Positions 1 to 5,273 of a stretch of 5,273 bases of DNA are shown in pieces. This stretch comes from Pseudomonadota bacterium (GTDB taxonomy: Bacteria; Myxococcota; Myxococcia; Myxococcales; Myxococcaceae): NCBI GenBank assembly GCA_023424585.1, contig JAFADT010000082.1, forward strand, positions 1-5,273, in the 5' to 3' direction. Made by a program: the position numbers and the translations under genes. How positions within the stretch are numbered: position 1 is the first letter of the stretch; the number at the start of each line of letters is the position of its first letter. Under the pieces are notes generated by a model. It did not search any database and had not been told where the DNA came from. It saw only the letters and a list, made by a program, of their open reading frames with translations.

Positions 1-3000
1 GCCTCGCGCAGGGCCTCCAGGTGCGGGGCCACGGGCGCGTCGTCGCTGGGGGCGTTCACCTGCGCGGCGGCCTGCACCACCGCGTCGCGCACGGAGCCCA
101 GCTGCTCCTCGATGGCGCCCAGCTGGCCGGTGACGCGCGCCACGGGGTCGTCCTCCTTGCCCCCCATGCGCTTCACGCGGGCGAAGCCCTGCTTGATCTC
201 CTCCCAGCGCTTCGCCTTCTCCGGCGTCAGGCGCCCGCGCAGCTCCTGGAGCTTGAGCAGGTTCTGCTCCGCCGCCGTGGTGAGCGTCTGGGACTCACCC
301 TGGTAGTGGTCGTCGATGCGGCGCTCCAGCTCCTCGTCCGTCATCGCGGAGACGATCTTCTCCGCCAGCTTGCCCATGTTGCGGTAGCTGCCCTGCAGCT
401 TGAACGGGGGCTCCGTGCGGAAGCGCTCGTCCTGCGCGGCGGACGCGATGTACTGGAGGTTCACCTTGAGCAGCACCTGCTGCACGCGGAAGAGGCGCTG
501 GAAGACGGCGATGATCTCCTGGAGCTCCGCCGCCGCGTAGCCGTGCTTCAGCTCGCCGGAGGGGACCTCCTCGCCCTTCGCCATCCGGATGAGGCGGTGC
601 ACGTCCTGCGGGTCGCGCGTGGCCAGCGGCGCCAGCACCGGGTTGGAGGTGAGGGCGTTCTCCAGGTAGCTGAGCGCGAACAGCTCCTCCTTGCCGTCCA
701 GGATGTCGCCCAGGTTGTAGGTGTCCGCGCGGTTGGCGAGCATGTCCGGGATGCGGAAGCGCTCGCCCGTCTCCGTGTACGGGTTGCCCGCCATCACCAC
801 GCAGAACTTCTTGCCGCGCAGGTCATACGTGCGCGTCTGGCCGTTCCAGACGCCCTCCACGCGGCGCTGGCCGTCGCACAGGGAGATGAACTTCTGGAGC
901 AGCTCCGGGTCCGTGTGCTGGATGTCGTCGAGGTAGAGCATCACGTTGTTGCCCATCTCGAAGGACAGGTTGATGCGCTCCACCTCCTGCCGCGCGGTGG
1001 CGTTGGGCGCCTCCGCCGGATCCAGCGACTTCACGGAGTGGCCCAGCGCCGGCCCGTTCACCTTCACGAAGGTGAGGCCCAGGCGGCTGGCCACGTACTC
1101 CATCAGCGTCGTCTTGCCGTAGCCCGGCGGCGACATGAGCAGCAGCATGCCCATGCGGTCCGTGCGCTTGCCCTCGCCCGCCGCGCCCAGCTGCTTGGCC
1201 AGGTTCGCGCCGATGAGCGGCAGGTACACCTCGTCGATGAGCCGGTTGCGCACGAAGCTCGTGAGCACCTTGGGCGTCAGCTCCTCCAGCCGCAGCTTGC
1301 GCCGCTCGCGGTCCAGCAGGTCGCGCAGGTACGCGCGGTAGGCCGTGTACGCGGGCACGCGCACCTGGCGGAACTCGCCCAGCCGCGACAGGAACTCGTC
1401 CAGGCGCAGGGGCAGCGTGCGCTCCTGGATGCGCGGGTGGCTGCCCAGCAGGCCCGTGGCCGCCGTGGCGGTCAGGGCGCCCGCCGTCTCGCGGTCCAGC
1501 TTGCGCTCGGTGAGCAGCACCACCGCCGTCTCCAGCGCGACGTGGGCCGCGTCGCCCGGACCGCCTTCACGACGGGCCAGGAACGCGTCCACCCAGGCGC
1601 GGGCGATGCGCAGGCGCTCCGGCAGGTTCTTCTCCAGCCCGCGCAGGTCGTCGTCGAACGCGGTGCGCGAACCGTGGCGGTCCAGGTGGGCGAGGAAGGC
1701 GTCCTTCAGCGCCAGCGCCTCGCGGCTGGTGGTGAAGCGCGGGCGGTCCACCGCCAGCTCCTCCACCAGGTAGCGGCCCGCCTGCCGGCCCTCCGCGGGC
1801 GAGGCCGCGAGGCCATGCCCCTGGAGGAACGCGAGCACGCGCTCGCCCAGCTCGTCCCCCAGCGCCACCAGGTCCGAGCCGATGTCGAACGCCTGCCGCA
1901 GCCGCGCGAGGCTGCGCGCGCGCCGGTGGAACACGCCCCGGAGCGCGTCGTCCGGGTCGAACGCCCAGTACAGGGCGGCCCAGGCGCGAGGCGCCGGGGC
2001 GAAGCGCAGGAGGCCCGCGCCCTGGTGCAGCGCGAGCAGCTTCTCGAGAATCGCCGTCGCGTCGGCGTCGTGCACGCCGCGCTCGTAGCCCTCGTCGAAG
2101 CGGTCCGCCGCGTACGCGCGCACGCGCTCCAGGAGCTGCCCCTGCGCACCGGCCTCGTACAGCGCCGTGAGCGTGAGGCCGCCCTTCCCCTCCTCCGCGT
2201 CCATCAGCAGGCCCGCGGCCAGGTACTCCGCGCGGTACACCTCGCGCGTCTCGGAGACCAGGTGCTGATCCCAGAGCTCGCGGTACTTCAGCAGCTCCGG
2301 GTCCTCCACCTTCTGCGCGTAGTCAGAGCCGGTGAGCTGGAGGTACAGCGCGCCGTCGCGCGGCACCAGCGTCAGCTCCAGCGGCTGCGTGTTCACGTGG
2401 AAGCGATAGGGCCCCAGCTTGATGAGGCCCTCGCCGCCCTCGAACAGGTCCTGCTTGTCGCGCAGGGCGCGCAGGGCGTCCTGCTTCGCGGCCTTCACCC
2501 GCGACATCACCTCGTCCGCCCGGACGCTGTCCTGGAGCGCCAGCAGCTGTTCGGACAGCTGCCGCAGCTTGAGGATCATCGCGTCGGACGCGAAGTAGGC
2601 GTTGAGCTCGTCGTCCGCCTTGAAGGACTTCGCCCGGCGCTGCACGCCCTGGAGGATGCGCTCCGCCGCGCCGAAGAGGCCCGAGGCCCGGCGCTGCCGC
2701 TCGTCCACCAGCGCCTGCTTGCGCGCGCCGAAGGCCTCCAGCAGCTCCTCGCGCTTCTGGGTGATCTGCCCCAGGAACTCGTCGAACTCGCCGAAGCGGC
2801 CCTCCAGCTCCTCCAGCAGCACGGTGAGCTTGGAGAGCGCCTCGTCGCACTTCTCCGGCGAGTCCGCCTGCGACAGCGCGTTCTCGATGCTCTGCCCCAG
2901 CAGCTTGAACTGCGCGCCGAACTCCGCGCGCTTCTCCCGGCCGGACAGCTCCTTGCGCTTCGCCTGGAGCCCCGCGCGCACGCGGTTCAAGCGGCTGAAC

Positions 3001-5021
3001 AGCTCGGAGATGCCCTCCAGGATGCGGGCCCGGGCCAGCGGATCGCCCACCTGGAGCCCGCCCACCACCTCGCCCAGCACCTCCAGGCCCTGGCCGGTGC
3101 GCTCCACGTCCTCGGCCAGCGGGGCCAGCTCCGCCGTCGTCGCCAGCGGCTCCAGCCGCTCCAGCAGCCCGTCCAGCCGCGAGGCCAGGGGCTGGAGCGC
3201 CTCGCCCTTCTGGAGGAAGTCCACGCACGCCGTGCTCACCGCGTCGGACGCGGCCACCACCGCCTGCTCCAGGGCGTCCACGCGCCCCAGGTCCATGTAG
3301 CGGACGTCCTTCAGGGTGATGAGGTGCCCGCGGTGCCGGCGCAGGTCCGCCAGCGCGCGCATGAAGCCCTCGGCGTCCGTGAGGCCCTCCGGCTGCGCGT
3401 TGAGCAGCAGCGCCTCCTGCGCCTGCGTGGCCTGCGCGAGCGACTCCTCCGCGCGCTTGCGCATCGCGAGGACCTTCTCGAACTCGTCGATGATGAGCTC
3501 GGAGGTGCGGCGCAGCTGCTCGATGGGCTCCTGGAGCCCCACCTCCGCGTGGGACAGCCAGTAGTACGCGTCCAGGGCGCGCGTGGCCGCGGAGACCAGG
3601 TCCTCGTAGGTGCGGCGGGTGGGCTTGTCCGTCTTCGCCACGCGCGGCAGCGTCAGCGCGTCGCTGATGCCGCGCACCAGCTCCGCGTTACCCACCTTGC
3701 CCAGGTAGCCCGGCGCGGGGGGCAGCTTCGCCGCGTGCTCGTCGGAGACGAACGGCGTCTGCCACACCTGCATGGGGTGCACGCGCGTGGGCTCCTGCGA
3801 CGTGGCGCGGAACACCACCAGCCCGCCGTCCGCGAAGAGGCTCATGCCGTGCGCCTGCAGCGGCGTCTGCACCTCCTTGCGCACCAGGTTGTACGGGAAG
3901 AGCACGTAGTTGCCCTCGTCCCGGCGGTGGAAGACGTAGAGCACGTCCTCCCCGTTGGGCGAGCGCACCGCCTGGTGGAACTCCATCCCCTCCGACGCGC
4001 CGTCGAAGACCTTGTAGTCGCCCGTCTGGAGGTAGTAGCCGCCCGGGAAGACGATGCCCTGGTCCTCCGGCAGCCGCACGCAGGACTGGCCGATGGCGTC
4101 GATGCGCACCACGTGGTGGGTGCGCGAGTTGAAGACGAGGTAGCGGTAGGCCTTCTCCCGGAACGGCAGCACGCGCAGCAGGATGAGGCCGCCCACCTGC
4201 GTCCAGGCGAACTCCGCGTCGTCCAGCGACTGGTCCGGGTCATCCACCGGCTCGCTGTAGATGCCCAGGCCCGTGGCGGTGTTGTTCTCCACCTTCACGG
4301 TGAGGTCGCCCTTCACCGTCTCCACGAAGACCTGGTCCAGCACGTTGACGTGCGGGTGCTGGCCCAGCACGTACTGCTCGCGCGTGGCCACCGTCCACTC
4401 GAAGTCGTGCGACGGCGGGAAGACGTGGTCGCGCTCGCCCTGGTTGTCGACGTAGGTGGCGCGGCCCTCCACGTCCACGTTGAAGCGGAAGACCTTGAGG
4501 TCGCGCGCGGACTGGCCCGTCTGGAACACCGCGAGCAGGCGCGAGTCCCGCCGCCGCAGTTGCAGCAGCTTCGTGTCCTTGTAGTACTTGTAGAGCTCGC
4601 TGAAGTCCTTCACGAACCGCGGGTCCGCGAGGAAGCCGCCGGCCTCCGTGGGAGGGACGGCGGACAGATCGAAGCCCTCGGCCGTCTTCTCGAAGCGGTG
4701 CAGCGAGAAGACGTCCGAGACGTTCGTCTCCTTCCTCAGGCCGATGAAGACGTTGTAGCCGAAGAGGAGGTACTTCCCGACGCTGACGATGTCGCGGGGG
4801 ACGCAGTTGTTCTCCGTGCGCACCCGCTCATTGCCGATGACGGTGAGCTCCGTGCCGCCGAACAGCGCCTTGCGCCGGGCGTTGAGGGCGTTCGCCTGGG
4901 TCGCCAGCGCGTCCGCCTGGGAGAGGAGGCGCGCACGGATGACCTCGTAGCTGCCGCCCTCCAGCATCGCCTCGCCCCCGGGCGCCTGGGCGCCCGGGGT
5001 CTTGGTGCTGTCAGTTGCCAT
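1..5021 (-). CDS. Giant coiled-coil AAA+ ATPase, 'DNA repair ATPase' (DUF3686-type) family, C-terminus cut off by window edge
   Basis: The frame is open from ATG at 5021 to the left edge: 1673 codons plus two bases, no stop. Residues 1-19 are a Pro/Gly/Ala-rich leader. Residues ~60-430 are beta-rich with propeller-like strand patterns and an FDG motif (339-341). Residues ~500-858 are charged, Leu/Glu/Arg-rich helix, probably coiled coil. A conserved-looking beta segment (~860-900, FHVNTQPLEL at 874-883) and a DEGYERGVHDAD motif (976-987) follow. The AAA+ module is ~1250-1560: Walker A PPGYGKTT (1298-1305, K1303), Walker B VMLYLDD (1360-1366), sensor 1 N1413, candidate arginine finger R1431, sensor 2 in GSYRNM (R1547). 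A charged helical tail continues to the edge. Motif order and the DGQRRVEG...MAGNP stretch resemble MoxR-type ATPases. No signal peptide or membrane helix is apparent, so it is likely cytoplasmic. ATP hydrolysis is well supported. The family name comes from memory of similar proteins; the repair role is a database label, not shown by the sequence. Start choice: GGTGA lies six bases upstream; Met19 (codon at 4965-4967) is the alternative. Confidence 0.85.
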   Translation of the reverse strand, partial: MATDSTKTPGAQAPGGEAMLEGGSYEVIRARLLSQADALATQANALNARRKALFGGTELTVIGNERVRTENNCVPRDIVSVGKYLLFGYNVFIGLRKETNVSDVFSLHRFEKTAEGFDLSAVPPTEAGGFLADPRFVKDFSELYKYYKDTKLLQLRRRDSRLLAVFQTGQSARDLKVFRFNVDVEGRATYVDNQGERDHVFPPSHDFEWTVATREQYVLGQHPHVNVLDQVFVETVKGDLTVKVENNTATGLGIYSEPVDDPDQSLDDAEFAWTQVGGLILLRVLPFREKAYRYLVFNSRTHHVVRIDAIGQSCVRLPEDQGIVFPGGYYLQTGDYKVFDGASEGMEFHQAVRSPNGEDVLYVFHRRDEGNYVLFPYNLVRKEVQTPLQAHGMSLFADGGLVVFRATSQEPTRVHPMQVWQTPFVSDEHAAKLPPAPGYLGKVGNAELVRGISDALTLPRVAKTDKPTRRTYEDLVSAATRALDAYYWLSHAEVGLQEPIEQLRRTSELIIDEFEKVLAMRKRAEESLAQATQAQEALLLNAQPEGLTDAEGFMRALADLRRHRGHLITLKDVRYMDLGRVDALEQAVVAASDAVSTACVDFLQKGEALQPLASRLDGLLERLEPLATTAELAPLAEDVERTGQGLEVLGEVVGGLQVGDPLARARILEGISELFSRLNRVRAGLQAKRKELSGREKRAEFGAQFKLLGQSIENALSQADSPEKCDEALSKLTVLLEELEGRFGEFDEFLGQITQKREELLEAFGARKQALVDERQRRASGLFGAAERILQGVQRRAKSFKADDELNAYFASDAMILKLRQLSEQLLALQDSVRADEVMSRVKAAKQDALRALRDKQDLFEGGEGLIKLGPYRFHVNTQPLELTLVPRDGALYLQLTGSDYAQKVEDPELLKYRELWDQHLVSETREVYRAEYLAAGLLMDAEEGKGGLTLTALYEAGAQGQLLERVRAYAADRFDEGYERGVHDADATAILEKLLALHQGAGLLRFAPAPRAWAALYWAFDPDDALRGVFHRRARSLARLRQAFDIGSDLVALGDELGERVLAFLQGHGLAASPAEGRQAGRYLVEELAVDRPRFTTSREALALKDAFLAHLDRHGSRTAFDDDLRGLEKNLPERLRIARAWVDAFLARREGGPGDAAHVALETAVVLLTERKLDRETAGALTATAATGLLGSHPRIQERTLPLRLDEFLSRLGEFRQVRVPAYTAYRAYLRDLLDRERRKLRLEELTPKVLTSFVRNRLIDEVYLPLIGANLAKQLGAAGEGKRTDRMGMLLLMSPPGYGKTTLMEYVASRLGLTFVKVNGPALGHSVKSLDPAEAPNATARQEVERINLSFEMGNNVMLYLDDIQHTDPELLQKFISLCDGQRRVEGVWNGQTRTYDLRGKKFCVVMAGNPYTETGERFRIPDMLANRADTYNLGDILDGKEELFALSYLENALTSNPVLAPLATRDPQDVHRLIRMAKGEEVPSGELKHGYAAAELQEIIAVFQRLFRVQQVLLKVNLQYIASAAQDERFRTEPPFKLQGSYRNMGKLAEKIVSAMTDEELERRIDDHYQGESQTLTTAAEQNLLKLQELRGRLTPEKAKRWEEIKQGFARVKRMGGKEDDPVARVTGQLGAIEEQLGSVRDAVVQAAAQVNAPSDDAPVAPHLEALRE
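4976..4999. repeat. Perfect GC-only inverted repeat, 11-bp arms with 2-bp spacer, inside codons 8-16 of the ATPase gene
   Basis: The left arm CCCCGGGCGCC (4976-4986) is the exact reverse complement of the right arm GGCGCCCGGGG (4989-4999), with TG between. In the mRNA it begins about 20 bases after the AUG. A two-base loop is too tight, so one or more inner pairs would open, but 9-10 G-C pairs could still form a very stable hairpin. It encodes the Pro/Gly/Ala-rich leader around PGAQAPGG. It could slow initiation at the first ATG or hide a site for the Met19 start. It may equally be a by-product of Pro, Gly and Ala codons at high GC. Confidence 0.7.
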
Positions 5022-5027
5022 GGGTGT

Positions 5028-5032
5028 TCACC
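5028..5032 (-). promoter_or_regulatory. Ribosome-binding site (GGTGA) of the giant ATPase
   Basis: On the minus strand GGTGA ends six bases before the ATG at 5021. It matches the 3' part of the GGAGGTGA consensus, so it is a moderate rather than strong site, and it favours this ATG over Met19. The 39-bp gap between the genes shows no recognisable promoter or terminator hairpin, consistent with readthrough from the upstream gene. Confidence 0.55.
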
Positions 5033-5060
5033 GGAAAGGAGTTGCGATTGGCGGGACGCT

Positions 5061-5273
5061 TCAGCCCTGCTGCTTCTGCGCGAGGGCCGCGGCTTCCGAC
5101 TGCACGAGCGCCTTGAGGCCGGCGGCGGTGGTCTCCGTCGGGTTCACCGACATCCGGTTGAGCAGCGCCGCGACGGCCAGGTTCTGCGCGTCGTTGCTCA
5201 GGCCCGGCTTGGAGAGGATCTCCTTCAGGTCCGCCGGCAGGTCCTTCTCACCGTTGAGGTAGCCGCCGAGCGC
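5061..5273 (-). CDS. C-terminal 70 residues of an unrecognised helical protein (5' end outside window)
   Basis: An open minus-strand frame enters from the right edge and ends at TGA (5061-5063). The visible 70 residues start ALGGYLNGEKDLP and end AALAQKQQG. They are rich in Ala and Leu, look mainly alpha-helical (two or three amphipathic helices separated by Pro- or Gly-containing turns), and contain no cysteine, no membrane segment and no catalytic motif I recognise. Third-position G/C preference matches the neighbour, which supports real coding. It lies 39 bp upstream of the giant ATPase on the same strand, so the two are probably cotranscribed and may work together. From memory, relatives of the ATPase are sometimes found beside SPFH/flotillin-like or PspA-like membrane genes, but this tail does not clearly match either, so no function is assigned. 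Confidence 0.72.
   Translation of the reverse strand, partial: ALGGYLNGEKDLPADLKEILSKPGLSNDAQNLAVAALLNRMSVNPTETTAAGLKALVQSEAAALAQKQQG

Noticed and set aside
1345..1773. 142-codon plus-strand frame
   Set aside because: The product is Arg/Ser-rich with no domain, antisense to a well-supported part of the ATPase.
2323..3228. 301-codon minus-strand frame overlapping the ATPase in another phase
   Set aside because: Its product is Gly/Ala/Arg/Pro-rich low complexity, typical of a shifted frame of a GC-rich gene. The ATPase frame continues uninterrupted through it with recognisable motifs on both sides.
2602..3300. 232-codon plus-strand frame opposite the coiled-coil region
   Set aside because: The Ser/Arg-rich product mirrors Glu/Leu/Ala codons on the other strand. 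No ribosome-binding site or domain is seen, so it is an antisense shadow.
3842..4243. 133-codon minus-strand frame in another phase
   Set aside because: The product is Arg/Ser/Thr-rich low complexity; it is the shifted frame of the beta-rich N-terminal region.
1..5021. Possible frameshift or gene fusion within the very long ATPase frame
   Set aside because: The frame read through consistently, with sensible residues and family-like motifs from N-terminus to AAA+ module and no internal stop, so a single intact gene is the simplest reading.
5023..5032. Small inverted repeat GGTGTTCACC overlapping the ribosome-binding site
   Set aside because: Four-base arms with a two-base spacer are expected by chance and cannot form a stable hairpin. 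As an operator half-site it has no second copy in the window.
5002..5262. 86-codon plus-strand frame spanning the gap and the upstream gene
   Set aside because: It runs antisense through both genes and the gap. The AAAGGAG at about 5035-5040 on the plus strand looks like a ribosome-binding site but is not followed by a usable ATG or GTG at suitable spacing in a long frame.

Overview
The window is one GC-rich stretch (roughly 70% G+C by eye, with strong G/C preference at third codon positions). It is almost entirely coding on the minus strand. Composition, very long open frames and the kind of protein encoded suggest a myxobacterium-like organism (Myxococcus/Corallococcus type). That placement is inference from style, not from a marker gene.

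Layout, in the direction of transcription (right to left): positions 5273-5061 hold the last 70 codons of an unrecognised, helix-rich protein that starts outside the window. A 39-bp gap follows, with a GGTGA ribosome-binding site. Positions 5021-1 then hold the first 1673 codons, plus two bases, of a giant AAA+ ATPase that runs off the left edge without a stop.

The giant protein is of the type usually annotated 'DNA repair ATPase' (DUF3686 family). Read by eye, it has a beta-rich, propeller-like N-terminal third, a coiled-coil region of about 350 residues, a conserved middle, and one C-terminal AAA+ module of MoxR-like type with Walker A, Walker B, sensor 1, a candidate arginine finger and sensor 2. 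A charged helical tail follows. It has no signal peptide or membrane segment, so it is probably cytoplasmic.

The short gap and common strand suggest the two genes are cotranscribed. No RNA gene, mobile element, CRISPR array or terminator was seen. The points most worth a second look are the function of the giant ATPase, whose sequence shows no repair-specific domain, and a perfect GC-rich inverted repeat immediately after its start codon.
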